In this document: positions 22,550-34,751 of the stretch, piece by piece
Layout of the letters: every line of letters starts with the position of its first letter
Numbering within the stretch: position 1 is the stretch's first letter
NCBI RefSeq assembly: GCF_000340215.1
Contig: NW_006921535.1
Span: forward strand, 2,925,323 to 2,989,322
Direction of reading: 5' to 3'
Source of the DNA: Pseudocercospora fijiensis CIRAD86
Taxonomy: Eukaryota; Ascomycota; Dothideomycetes; Mycosphaerellales; Mycosphaerellaceae
Length of the DNA stretch: 64,000 nucleotides
Made by a program: the position numbers and the translations under genes
The notes under the pieces: generated by a model
Seen by the model: the letters and a program-made list of their open reading frames with translations, nothing else
What the model was told of the DNA's origin: nothing
The model's database searches: none

Positions 22550-25500
22550 AACGCTGCCTCTACCGTACTAGAGATAACTAGGGACGAGATTTATCGTGCC
22601 TTCGAGAGTCTCTATACTAGATAGCAGACGATAGAAGCCTAGCTATAGGCTACTCGTTCCGCGCTCTAATACGCGGAAGCGTCTCGCTAGCCCGGGCCTC
22701 CCGAAGCTAGTTTAGTACGAGACTAGTCTACGAACGAGATCCTAAAGGGACTACTAGAAACTCTCTCGGCTTCCGGCTAAAACGTAACGGCATCCCGCGA
22801 GTAGAAACTACTATCGTAGGATAGGAAAGCCGAGTCGTTCCGGGACTACCTACTACGACTAAGGAGTTCGTACCGAGTTCGTTCCGGGCTAAAACTAAAG
22901 CTCTCCGAAGATTACTACTAGGATACCGTATACGATACCCTACTATTAAAGGAACGCGCTAGGATACGCTACTTCTAGGAAAGAGGAAGCCTTACGAAAG
23001 GAAAGGACCCTAAAGCTTTCTTCTAGCAACTCGAGGACGTCTTCGCGGATAGCAACGAAGCTATAAAGGCGCTAGAGCAACTCTAAGCCCTAAGGCACTC
23101 CTAGGGACAACCTTAGTACGACTACTAGCTAGAATTCGACGGCCTCCTACTAAGCGTAGGCGGAGACCGTTAGACAGACGATACGAAAATCGGTTATTTA
23201 AAGAACACCTTCTTAAACGCGGCTAAGACCTATACTGCCGCCGTACTAAAGATTAAGGATTACTACCTCTATACGGAGGAGGTCGAGCGGATTATAACGA
23301 ACCTCGAGTCGATAGATTAGTTTAAATAAGCTACGAAACGCTAGTAAGAAAGGAAGAAAGAAGTAGCGAGTCCTACGGTCGTTATTCCCCCCTATACGGC
23401 CCCCGCGGCGAACCCGAAGGTCGACTCTAATAGAGACGTAGTTATAAATCCCGCTTAAACTAACGCTTCCTATAGAAAGAACCGCGGAGCCTAACAATCG
23501 ACGGTAGGGAAACCTAGGGCTAAATAGGTCGACTCTATAGAAAGAGAGAAGCGTAAGGAGAAAAGACTCTACTTCCGCTACGGAGCGAGCGGATACTGTA
23601 TTCGAGATTGCCCGTACGCCCCGCCGGCTTAGCCTACTAAGATTAGTGTCGCCTCCGTATAACCTATTCTAGAGGATACGGAAGAATAGTCGGACTTAAG
23701 CAGTTCCGACTCGGGAAAAGAGTAACTCCTACTCGTAGTTAGGAGTCGGGAGTAGATAGAGTACGGGTAAAGAAATAGGAAGAAGTTAAAAAGGATATAA
23801 ACGGGAATCTTATATATACCGATATAGTCCTCGAAAATAACGTCGGAACTTCTACTCTTATCGACGAAGGATACTAGTATTACGCTACAATTAATGCGGG
23901 CCTAGCTAAAGGCCTCGGACTTAGCTATATTAGCCGTAAGTCCCGAGAAGTAAAAGGAGCGTCTACGGTAATACAAGACGCGAAAATTGTAGGAGTCGTC
24001 GCCTTCCGGATAGAAATTAACGGATTCTAATAGATAGTATACGCTTACGTCGTACTGGGATTAGCTTTTTCCCTTATCCTAGGGAACCTATAGAAGGTAT
24101 ATAACAAGGTCCGGACTACGCCTAAAAAACGACGGTACTACTACGGGAGGGCTCGGTATTAGATTAAAGAAGGGCGCTATTACCGCGAGGTCGATACGAA
24201 CGGGAATATCGCTACGATTAATACCGTAAGAAGCCTATTTGCCGCGACAATTGCCGAGGACATTAAAAAGGCCCTAAAGACGAAGGAATACCCGACGATC
24301 GAGGAGCTAAAGAAGAAGCTACCCCTAGAGGTTCGCGATATAGCCGCGCTATTTTGTTAAAGGGAAGCCGATAAGTTAGCGCCCTATCGCCCCGGCATCG
24401 ACTATATAATAGAACTCCGGGAGAAACTAGACGGATCCTAGCCTTAACTCCTTTAGGGTCCGCTCTATAGTATATCGAAATAAGAACTCTTAGTCTTACG
24501 GAAGTCGCTAGACGAGCTCCTAAAGAAGGGGTTTATAAAACCGGCGAACTCCGAAGCGGCGGCGCCCGTACTATTCGTTAAGAAGCCCGGAGGAGGACTA
24601 CAGTTCTACTACGACTATAGGGCGCTTAACGCTCTAACGAAGTAAGATAGATACCCCCTCCTACTAATCCCGGACACTATAAGGAACCTAACGGAGGCCC
24701 GGTAGTTAACTAAGGTTAACGTAGTCTCGGCCTTTTACAAGATTAGAATAGCAAAAGGACACGAGTATAAGACGGCCTTCCGGACGAGGCTAGGCTCGTT
24801 CGAATAGCTAGTGTGCCCGTTTGGTTTGTCCGGAGCCCCGGCTATATTTTAACGGTATATTAATACTCTCCTATAGGAGTATCTAGACGACTTCGCGTCG
24901 GTATATATAGACGACGTAGTTATCTACTCGAGCGGGTCGAGGGAAGACTATTTCCGTAAGGTAAGAGCGGTACTTAAGAAGCTTTAGGATAGAGGCCTTT
25001 ACCTCGATATTAAAAAGAGCGAATTCGCCTAGAAAAAGATTAAGTACCTAGGGTTTATCGTCTATACCGACAAAGGAGGAGTGTTAGCCGACCCCGAAAA
25101 GATAGAAGCTATACGAAAATAGGTAGCACCTAAGACCTAAAAGGAAGTTCGTCGTTTCTTAGGATTTATAAACTACTACCGCATATTCGTACCGAACTAT
25201 TCTAAGATCTCCGCGCTATTAACTACGCTTACTAGTAAGGGAACCCCGTTCGCCTAGGGAGAAGAATAGGATAAAGCGTTCGAGACGCTAAAGGACAAAT
25301 TCTGCCGCGCCCCGGTACTTGCCTAGTAGGACCCGTCCCTCCCTACCTTCCTTAAGACGGATTGTAGCGGGTTCGCGATTAGGGGCGCCCTTATCTAAGA
25401 AAAGGCGGGAGTCCGCCGACCGGTAGGCTTCTTTTCGAAGAAACTAAACAAGGCGGAGATTAATTACGATATCTACGATAAGGAAATACTCGTAGTCGTG

Positions 25501-27512
25501 TCTAGTATTAAGTTTTAGGACTCCGAGCTAAAATTATATAGCCCCTTTACGATTTAGACGGACTATAAGAACCTAGAATACTTTATAGTGAAGCGCTAGC
25601 TATCCGAAAGATAGATCCGATAGTAGGAAGAACTAGCGAAGCACTAGTTTACCCTAGTCTACCGGCCGGGAATCGAAGCTATCCTACCGGATGCCTTATT
25701 AAGGAGAGAACAAGACACGTTAGGCTAAGACGACAAGCTTTCGAGGTTCCGGAGATTCTTAGAACCGGACCTCTCTCTAAACTAGCCGGAAAACGTCTAG
25801 ATTTCTAGTACTACTATCCGTAGCTTCCCGCGTATAACGAAGGCGACCCCGTTATCCCTACTCGCGAACGAAACGGAGCCCGCGTAGCCTTCGCCGGAAA
25901 GCGCTAAACTATTCTAGGACCTAGAGATAAACGATATATAGAAGAGCATTATCGAGAAAGATACGGTATACTAGACGGTAGTACGAAAAATCCGTAAAGG
26001 AGGCAGAATATTGCAACCGGAAATTAAAGCAAAAATTTAGATCGGGGATTGTATAATAGACCCTAAGGGGTTCCTTCGCTACCGCGGCAAGCTCTAGGTT
26101 CTAGGAGCCCTAGCGACGACGGAAACCGAATATAAAGACATAGGGGCCGAGGAACTATAGTAGGATATACTACGTACGAAGATTATCTAGTCGATTTACG
26201 ACTCGCCGCTCTACGGCTACCCCGGCCGGGATTCTACTATTTCTATACTAGGTCGCGACTTTTACTAGCCGCTATAGTCGAAGCAGGTGCGGCAATTCCT
26301 ACGGAACTGCAACTATTATAGACGTAATAAGGTATAGAGGGAATATAAACACGGCCTCCTAAAACCCCTACTAGTACCCGACCGTTTCTTCTAGGAAATC
26401 TCGATAGACTTTATAACTAACCTACCGGAGTTAGATAGGAACCGGTATCTATAGGTAATTAAAGACCGCCTAAGCAAATAGATCGCCCTTATCGGTACTC
26501 CCTCTATAAAAGTAGAGGAATGCGCGGTTTTGTTCCTAAAATACTAGATTAGGCATTACGGACTTCCTCGTACTATTACTAGCGATAGAGGTACGAATTA
26601 GACGAGCACTTTCTAGAGGGAGATATATCGACTGCTCGGCGTAAAGCAGAGGTTAAGCTCCGCCTACTACCTATAATCTAACGGAGGTCCGGAGCGCGCA
26701 AACTAAGACGTACAAGCTTACCTACGGAACTATATTAACTAGATATAGTCCGATTAGAACTAATAGCTTCCTACGGTAGAACTAGCGTTTAACGGGAGAC
26801 ACTAAGCGGGGTTAGGAATAAGCTCTTTCTTCGCGACTTACGGTTACGAATCTACCTCCCCCGTTACGTTAGAGGAGGACCTAGCTATCGATAGACGGCT
26901 AACTACAGCGAAACGGGCGGAGGAGTTCGTAAACAAGATTAAGCAGATCTTAGATCTATACTAAGTATAGATAGCGGAAGCCGTATAGAAACAAGAGGAT
27001 AGCGCGAATAAGACTAGAACTCTAGCGCTAGTATATCGTATCGGAGACAAGGTCTAGCTCGACCTAAGGAATTACTAGACCGGTAGACTAAAGAAGAGCC
27101 TCGACTCGAAGTACGCTAAGTATACGGTAGAAGAGGTATTGTCGCCTATCTTAGTATAACTCTCGGGGATACCTAGTAATATTTACCCGATATTCTATAC
27201 CGACCTTCTAAGACTTACGAGCTAGGACCCCCTTCTAGGGCAGGTAACCGACGACGAACAGCCGGACCCTATCTTAATCGAGACGTATAAAGAGTAGTAG
27301 GTCGAAGAAATCCTATACGCCCGAAAAAAGAAGCAAGGCCGCGGGCGAGAAGCACTTGTAAAATAGAGCGGGTACTATAAACCTACGTAGGAACCCCTAG
27401 ACTATATCGCGGATACCTCCGCGCTAGACGACTTCGAAGCGAAATATAGACAAATCGAGGAGAACGACGGGCCTCTAGGAGATTAGGAGAAGAGAGGAAA
27501 ACGGAAGAAATA
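22550..27512 (+). pseudogene. Inner Gypsy gag-pol with chromodomain, RIP-inactivated
   Basis: Plus-strand frames with many TAG and few TAA codons show the full Gypsy domain order. Near 23575-23615 a zinc knuckle reads YFRYGASGYCIRDC, where two Cys and the His of CCHC have become Tyr or been lost. Reverse transcriptase runs from about 24480 ([41 protein letters not shown]) with an intact YIDD box at 24904-24915. RNase H follows to about 25720. Integrase shows TSDRGTN and GGPERANQD near 26580-26710, and a chromodomain (VEEILYARKKKQGRGREALV) lies near 27300-27460. The order and the C-terminal chromodomain identify a chromovirus. It cannot encode protein now. Confidence 0.88.
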
Positions 27513-28431
27513 ATATAGCAACCTAGAGTTTTTCCGCGGAATAACGGGTCTATAGATTCTAGAGACTTTTGCTAACTTCTAGAGTTTAGATTTTCTTACT
27601 AACTTATTAGACTTAGAATTACTAGAACACTAGAGAAGGGAAACATAATTTAGAGCTAGGAAGAATTTTATTTAGGTATTTATAAGTAAGTGTCGGATCC
27701 CCGCCCGAAATTAGAAGGTTACCTTAGGACTATAAAAAAAAAATAATAATAACATATCCGAAGCTACCTAGAAACCCCTAGAAAACCCCCGGAAACCTTT
27801 ACTCCTCTAGCGGACCTAGACGATTATTACCGAGACAGAGGGCGGTCGGAACGCTACTAAAAAAGAGAGGTTAGCGAGAGAAAGTCGAAGGGCAGCGAGG
27901 AACTTACGTCTAAGTCTATTAAGCTACGATATTAGCGATAGTGTTCGTTACCTCCGAGGCGATAGCGCTAAAACAAACGGTTAGCGAGGGTTTTATCGCG
28001 GGGAACGGAGAATCTTACCTAGATAACAACCCCTACGGCTAGAGAGACTTAAGGGCTTTCTAGGCCTTAAGAACCTTAAGAAGCTCGGAGTGCTTCTCGG
28101 CGACATTAGCGCGGGTCGCGCGGATATAGCTAGCGTAGGCTACGTAGGCTATTTAAGGACTAAATAGTTAGCAAGAGATTTAATACGGGAATCGCGATAA
28201 CTTATAGTAGGGCGTAGGCAATCCTCTTACGAGCGCAATTAGCGTAAGCCCTCGAGCTAGCGGGCTTAAGAAAGTTAGTAGACCCCGCGACGAATCGGAC
28301 GGAAACCTTATAAATTAGTCGGCGTAGTCTTCGCCGGAGTTGTAGCAACTAATATAGTAGATTCGACGAGCTATCTAGGACAAGTTAATTTTGCGAAGGG
28401 AACCGAGGAGGAAGGGGAGGGACTTACGGTA

Positions 28432-28491
28432 TTAGTAGTAGTAGTAGTAGTAGAGGTATATATAGAAAAAGAAGAAGAAGAAGAAGAAGAG
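28432..28491. repeat. Microsatellite tracts in the inner Gypsy
   Basis: A (TAG)n tract at 28432-28453 and a (GAA)n tract at about 28467-28491 lie in the region between the chromodomain and the 3' LTR. They are of the kind expected in an untranslated retroelement segment. Confidence 0.85.
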
Positions 28492-28821
28492 GGAAATATT
28501 AATACTTATAGAAAGCGATACGGAAGTAAAGGTCGCGAAAGCAACGGAAGGCGCGAGTATAAGTAAGGCGCGTTTTAGGAAGGGATAAATAGGTAAAAGA
28601 GCGCGGTTTAGTAGTCGCGAAGAAAGTTACAGCCCTTAAAGCCTAGGATACGGCAACCCTAACCGGAAAGTAGCGGAAACCCCGATCGCGAAGGAGGAAA
28701 CTACGAGCGCGTTACTCTAGAGAAGCTTAGATAAGTACAGATCTAATAGTTAAAGTAATAGCGATAGAAACTACGGGGGGCTTTCTATCCCCGCTAAGGA
28801 AGGGGAGGAGGACGGGGGTAA

Positions 28822-29008
28822 TATAAAGGGCTACGCCCTAGGTAGAAAGCGCTAGCCTTAGGCATTCGGCCTACGCGACTCTAACCTACTACTTAGCGCT
28901 TAGCGCACCGTATAAAACTATTCGGATTTACGTAGATAGACTTAGCTCTTTATCGAACCTATTAAGTCTTACATCTAGCATCTGCGTACGCGTTGCTTAC
29001 CCGTAATA
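28822..29008 (+). repeat. 3' LTR of the inner Gypsy
   Basis: It has the same length as the 5' LTR with only scattered transitions. It is followed by the duplication GCTTC at 29009-29013. Confidence 0.92.
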
Positions 29009-29013
29009 GCTTC

Positions 29014-32000
29014 CCTTTCCTTACACTCGGCCTCGAGCGATAGTAGGTCTTGTAGCATAGCAGCATTCTAGCCTATTATAGCTATATATAGTAACACCTT
29101 AGTCGATAAGTAGACACTGTTATTATACACGAATTTAGCTAGTTGTAGGAGGTTAACCTAGTCGTTAGGGTTCTCGTTAATGTAACTGCGTAGGTACTGC
29201 TATAGGGTAGTATTCTGCCTCTCTGTTTAACCGTTAGTCTATAGATAGAAGGCTGTTAATAGCCGATGCTTTAGTCTTAGCTATAAGCAAATCTCGCTCT
29301 AATAGTAAGATGTTAGTGTCGATCTACGATCGGATACGATCCCCTTAGGGGTTCCCTAATAGATATAGAAGATGTTAGTCTATAGCGCCTCTGCTATATT
29401 AATAGCAGTCTAATCCTTACGTGCCGGGATGTATCGAGCGCCTTTAGTAAATCGATCTACTATAATAAGGATAGCATTATATACATCCTTGCTACCCCTA
29501 CGCTTAGTAGGAGGAAGGCCTATAATAAAATCTATTGTAAGTTCTGCGAATAGCTTCCTAGGAACAGGAAGTAAAGACAACTCGCTAAATAGCAAGTGCT
29601 TCGGTGCTTTAACTCGCTAGCATACTATATAGGTCTATATATACTCCTTTATATACCGCTTACTATTTAGCTAGTAGTATATACGCGATAGTAACTCGTA
29701 CGACCTCTCTATGCTATAGTAACTAGCGAGCTTACTATTATAGTGCCTCTTTAAAAGCTCTTGTCTAATCGATTGTTTAGCGGGGACATAGTATCTGCCC
29801 TTGAACTTTAAGTAACCTTTGTCGTCGATCGACTAGTTGTTACTCTTACTAGATCGAGTCGTTCGCCTACTTACAAGCCTATTAATACGCTCGATAGCAA
29901 AGGCGTCCCTCTGCTAAGCACGTAATAGCTTATCTATAAACGATTAACTATCCCTATTTGCAAGGTTATTTAATAGTACCCTCGCTATTAAACGAGGTAC
30001 GCATTATATACATCTAATAGTACTAGTAGCCGGAACTACTGCAACCTCTTCTATAGTACTATCGCTATATAGACTATTACTATAAATAGCAATATCCTTA
30101 ATCGAGTTATTATAGCTCGAGCGATCTACGTCCTTTCTTTTAACGTATACTAGAAGAACGACAACTCCGCTTTAGTATTTGTTGCCGCCGCGGGGTCCGG
30201 AGGTCCGCTTATCCTGCGTTTGCTTATTAATAATACGGGCTATAGCAATCTTATACTGCAGGGTTAGAAACAATAAATTAATAGATTACTAAGTCCCGCT
30301 ATCGTAATTAGGTCGCCTCGATAGGCTATCGGCAGGGTTACTTACGCCTAGCCGATATAATATATTAAAATTAAACCTAGCGAGATAGACGGCCTATCTA
30401 GCCTATCGACCTATAACCCTAGTAACCTTCGTAATTCTACGGAGGTTGTTATAGTCTGTATAGACCTAAATAGTGTGCTATACACTATCGAGATAGTAGC
30501 GCTAGTGCTTAAAGGCCTCGATAATAGCTAGGAGCTCTTACTCGTAGGTCTCGTAGCGACGTTCTATATCGATTATCTTCCGTAAAAAGAAGGCGATTAG
30601 GTGCTAGTAATTGTTATTAGCCTATTGTAACATAATAGCTAATATAGCGAACTAGGAAGCGTCAGTCTCAATACGGATCTGTTTGCTTAGTACGAAATAG
30701 TGCAATAAGGGGATATTAGTAAAGCGTTGCTTTAGGCCGTTAAAAGCGGCTTGTACTCTATTAGTCTATTTGAACTCTCTAGTTAGGTTAGCCTTGGTTT
30801 TAGTAAGCTTAGTTAGGGGCATTACATACCGTAAATAGCCCTTAATAAAGCGACGATAGAAATTAGCGAAGCCGAGGAACGACTATAGTTCCTTAATTAA
30901 CGTAGGAATAGGCCATTTAGTAATAGTTTTAATCCGATTAGGATTAGCCTTAATACCCTTAGTTAATACGAGGAAGCTAAGGAAGGATACCTCCTTAGTA
31001 GCAAAGGTGCATTTAGAAGGCTTGCAATACAGTCTATAGGCTCGTAGGCGATCGAGCACCTTACGGACTATAGCCTAGTGCTCCGCAATATCGGGTAAGT
31101 GTATATAAACTAGGATGTTATCTAAGTAAACTATATAGAGGTAATCTAATAGGCCCGATAGGGCCCGATTAATATAGGACTAGAATATTGTAGGGGCGTT
31201 TGCTAGCCTAAATAGTATAACTAAATACTCGAAATAGCTATAGCGGGTACGGAAGGCTATCTTCTATTTATCGCCCTTACGAATACGGATGCGATAATAG
31301 GCGTCCTTAATGTCTAATATAGTATAGTAGTAGGCACTAGAAAGGCGATCGAGGGTCTTATTAATAAGAGGAAGTAGACAACGATCTTTAATAGTAACAG
31401 CATTAAGCCTACGATAATCGATATAGAGGCGTAGGCTACTATCCTTCTTTAGTACGAACAGGATAGGTATATCGGCAGGGCTATTACTATACCGAATACG
31501 ACTATTAGCTAGGTTTTCCTCTAGGTACTTATGCAATATAGCAAGCTCTCGCTTACTAAGGTTGTAGAGGGGGCTAAAAGGAACCTCCTTGCCCTCTATA
31601 ATGTCAATCTTATAATCCGTCTCCTTGAATATAGGCAATGTCGATGCTAGGTAGTGTTTAAATATATTAATGTAGGTCTCTCGGATAGGCTCTAGTATGC
31701 GAGCAAGCTAATTAGGATTATTAGGGGGCACAGGTTTATCGTTATTACTACCGAGCAAGTCGGCAGTCGGATTAGCTAAGGCAGGTGTTAGGTTGCTAAT
31801 AAACAGGACCCTAATATCGTTAGGGCACTCGCTAATATTAATGTATTTAATGTCCTCTTTCCTAGCGATTCCGAATCGCTATTATTAACTGCCTAAGTCT
31901 ATAACTACAGCATAGTACTTAAGAACAGGGTTGCTAATAACAATGTCGGATAGGAGGCTGTCTATATCTACCGCGTAGGTAGTAAAATTTAGTAGGCGTT

Positions 32001-32529
32001 TATTTCCGAGGTCGTCCTTTAGAACTATTAGAATATAGTAGGCCCTATAGGTTAAGTACCGAGCGTTATTAAACCAAGCAAGGGTTAGCAGGTTAGTCTT
32101 CGGCAGTTGTCGAAGGTCTAATTGCTTAGCTAGGCGATAGCTAATAAGGGCGCTAACTAAATTTCCGGGGTCTAGTATAACCTTTGCCTTATAGTTAGTA
32201 TCGCGCCTAGATATAAGACAGGTACGTATAATAGCTAGCATAATGTCGATAGTCTTACGCCGTATAAGGCTAATAGTTAGTGCGGCGCTTATTCTTTTTT
32301 CGAAGGTTAGCCTATAGGGGTAGCGTTAGCCGCTAAGAGGTGCTTTCGGTATTTAGCGGAAGTACGGTCAATTCGGGCCTAGTCCTTAGGTTTGTCGTAT
32401 TAGCCTAGTAGGTAGCTAGTGCTATTACAATTAAAGCACTTCAATCCGGTTAGTAGACTGCCGTAGCTGTTATTGCTATTGTTAGCCGAGCGGTTAGTAT
32501 TATAGGGATACGAGCCCCTTCTACGGCCC
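29014..32529 (-). pseudogene. Outer Gypsy pol: zinc knuckle, protease, reverse transcriptase, RNase H, integrase
   Basis: On the minus strand from 32529 downward, the remnants appear in canonical order. First comes a degraded zinc knuckle (CFNCNSTSYLL, about 32430), then a protease-like frame (31885-32241, with KAKVILDPGNLVSALIS). Reverse transcriptase follows (31264-31638, with SLRLYIDYRRLNAVTIKD); its catalytic box near 31115-31130 reads YLDN instead of YLDD. RNase H comes next, then the start of integrase (29410-29595, TIDFIIGLPPT and ILIIVDRFTKGARYI). The YLDN change is what a TG-to-TA mutation gives. Several pieces remain open for 60-120 codons by chance. Confidence 0.85.
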
Positions 32530-32537
32530 CTATCGCG

Positions 32538-32557
32538 TAGACCCCGCAGTGGTTCGG
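32538..32557 (+). repeat. Left terminal inverted repeat of the 9.5-kb hAT
   Basis: TAGACCCCGCAGTGGTTCGG is the exact complement of 42047-42066. It includes the CAGTGG core common at hAT ends. Confidence 0.9.
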
Positions 32558-32680
32558 TTTCCGAACCACTAAACGTATATGGTTTGGTTTCTTAGCGGCG
32601 AACCAGCTCCCTAGTTCCGGTTTGGTTTTTTCGAACTATATAGATTCCTAGTTTGAACTAGAGACTGTATTAGTTTTACT

Positions 32681-32960
32681 ACAAGGACACTCTTATTCGA
32701 CTACCGGCTACGATTGCCGGCTATAATAGTAACTCTGTTACATTTACTACGCTCTTTTGCCGTTGCTAGGGCGTGGTTGCCGTTGCTAGGGCGTAGTTTT
32801 GCTATAAGGACACTCTTATTCGACTGCCGGCTACGATTGCCGGCTATAATAGTTACTAGGTTGTATTTACTACGCTTTATTACCGTTGCTAGGGCGTGGT
32901 TGCCGTTGCTAGGGCGTAGTTGCCGTTGCTAGGGCGTAGTTGCTGTTGCCGGGGCGTAGT
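32681..32960 (+). repeat. Subterminal direct repeats and minisatellite of the hAT
   Basis: Two copies of a segment of about 120 bp begin at 32681 and 32804 (AGGACACTCTTATTCGACT). Each contains two GCCGGCT palindromes and ends in a 20-bp minisatellite unit TTGCCGTTGCTAGGGCGTGG. The unit occurs about twice in the first copy and about four times at 32880-32960. Such arrays near hAT ends often bind the transposase; here that is an inference. Confidence 0.8.
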
Positions 32961-33107
32961 TGCCGTAGTTGCGAAAGCTTACCTATATAACGTTACGTAG
33001 GCGGCAACAATTAGGGCTTCGCGACATTCTTACACTTTCAACTTCTTCCTCTATACCTACACCGACAACAACTACTATACGCTGCGCCCCCGCCCCTTTC
33101 CCTTACA

Positions 33108-33437
33108 ATAGCAAGAGAGAAGCGCGCCGCGCGCTAAACAGAAGATAGAACTAAAGACCGCGAGTTTGTTTTACCTAAGCGTCTAACTAAAAAGCGCAAG
33201 ACTAAAGAGGAGTACTCTACGAAGAAGAATTCCGTACGAGACCGCGAGAGAAAGGACAAGATAGATAAGGATAAAAGAGCTAAGGATAAGAGAAGAAAGG
33301 CGCGGAATAAGGCATTCTATCGATAGCTAGCGCCTATAGAAAAAAGTAAAGGTTAGAATAAGAAGACAACCTAAGAGAAGGCTAAGAGGAGGAAAGAATT
33401 GCGGCTAGTTTTCGAGCGTAAAGTTCTAGCAGCGTAA
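33108..33437 (+). pseudogene. Small lysine/arginine-rich protein gene in the hAT, RIP-damaged
   Basis: From ATA 33108 (an ATG changed by RIP) to TAA 33435-33437 there are 109 codons. The frame is extremely basic (for example KRLTKKRKTKEEYSTKKN and DKDKRAKDKRRKARNKAFYR). Only TAG or TAA codons interrupt it, at places that fit former CAG, CAA or TGG. I recognise no family. The composition suits a nucleic-acid-binding or nuclear protein, and a role alongside the H3-like products is only a guess. It is followed by a spacer with four AGCCGGCT-type motifs and then the next gene. Confidence 0.5.
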
Positions 33438-33529
33438 GTCAATCTAGCTAGCGGCCGTAGCTAGCAGCTATAGCCGGCAGCCGTAGCCGGCAGCTGTAGC
33501 CGGTATATTTTTCTTTAACACGTTAACTA

Positions 33530-34614
33530 ATAGCATTCAGACCTATAGTCGCTACCTCTATCGATACGACCGATAGTAACGGAGATATTTAGATAGCCGA
33601 GAACAACAATACTAGAGTTTAGGATACCGCGACAGAGCTTAATACTACGAATAAAGGAACTAAAAAAAGCGAGGAGATACTATACGTCGATCTAGTAACA
33701 GGTGCAGTCTTAGGGCCTAACGCTATAGACGATAAGCGCTAAGAGTAGATCGAGTACAGTCAAAGAGACGAGATACTAGTAAAGGGCTAAGGCATAAGTC
33801 CTATCAATCTAGAAAATTATAGTTAAAGCTACTACGAAAAGCTAGTAAGGATTGGAATCGAGACTAGTCGTCTTTATATCCTCGATATAGAGTGGAAGTT
33901 TCTTTATTAGTATTAGAGCGAAGCCTTTACGTCTATAAAGGCAAAGTGGCTTGCGATTAATACGATCGGGGCTAGGTATCTAAGGACGGCAGAAGTGTTA
34001 CTATAGGAGGAAGGGGTACAGGTAATTATTCTATGCTTAGCATATATAGCCGGCGTTCGTAGCCGGCAGATACTAACAGTTAAACAGAAAGCGTTTCTCG
34101 AAGGCAGAGTGCCACTGCTATATAAAATCTTTACTAAGGCAGAGAGGGCTTATATCCGGAATCTAAGCTGCTAGTAGGATGGGTTAGCGTTGGAATTCTC
34201 TAAATCTCTATATAAGCCTCCGAAGGATTACCTATTTCAGCGATACGGCTTTATCTCGACTACTCCGTAGGCACCCGAAGAAGCTCGAGCGCTCTTTAAG
34301 GTCTTTACTAAGAAGCGGAAGGAGTTCGAGGATCAGGATTGGTTAATAGAGCTATTAGTTAGTCTTAGGTTTCGTAGTTAGACTCGGCCTAAGCATTTAC
34401 TTATCGAGTGTCTTATACCGAAAGAGGATAGATTGAGACTAAAAACGAGCTTAGATTCGTTAGGTACAGTAGCTCGGTTCCGTTAGTAGGAGAGAGCCGC
34501 CGTATAGAAGGCAAAATTCAGGTAGTTAGGGTAGCTAGGAAAGAAATTCTAGTGGTTAGGCTAGCTAGGGTAGCTAGGAAAAAAAATCTAGTAGTTAGGT
34601 AGCTAGGAAACAAA
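33530..34614 (+). pseudogene. Unknown gene in the hAT with one clear intron
   Basis: The frame starts at ATA 33530 (former ATG; then AFRPIVATSIDTTDSNGD). It runs to a 66-bp intron at 34022-34087 (donor GTAATT, branch TACTAAC, acceptor AAACAG) and continues in phase as KAFLEGRVPLLYKIFTKAER. Recognisable stretches include IEWKFLY, AKWLAINTIGARYLRTAEVL and DYLFQRYGFISTTP. The 3' end (about 34500-34614) is a run of TAGCTAGG-like units that would encode a Trp-Leu-Gly repeat if TAG was TGG. I do not recognise the family. The intron holds two copies of the AGCCGGC motif. Nonsense codons make it inactive. Confidence 0.5.
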
Positions 34615-34751
34615 AAAAAAAGGTAGCTAGCTATTTACTGCCTAGCTGTTCCTAACGATACGATGCTATAAAAGAAAGGGTGTTTCTCTATAGCTACTAG
34701 TATACATCTACTACTCCTAAGTCCTTACCTTACCGTACGAAACCTCAAAAC

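Larger units (their letters stand above)
22297..29008 (+). mobile_element. Inner Gypsy chromovirus, plus strand
   Basis: A complete 6.7-kb element has two 187-bp LTRs (22297-22483 and 28822-29008). A 5-bp duplication GCTTC borders it (22292-22296 and 29009-29013). The LTR ends read TA..TA, which RIP produces from the usual TG..CA. A purine-rich tract (AGGGGAGGAGGACGGGGG, 28801-28818) lies directly before the 3' LTR. The interior encodes gag and pol with a C-terminal chromodomain, all inactivated by in-frame TAG/TAA codons. It lies within the pol gene of the outer Gypsy. Confidence 0.92.

Noticed and set aside
33434..33533. A 100-bp intron joining the basic protein gene to the next gene
   Set aside because: GTAAGT and TAACTAATAG look like good splice sites, but the frames do not join in phase. 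The next frame has its own likely start (ATA from ATG at 33530).
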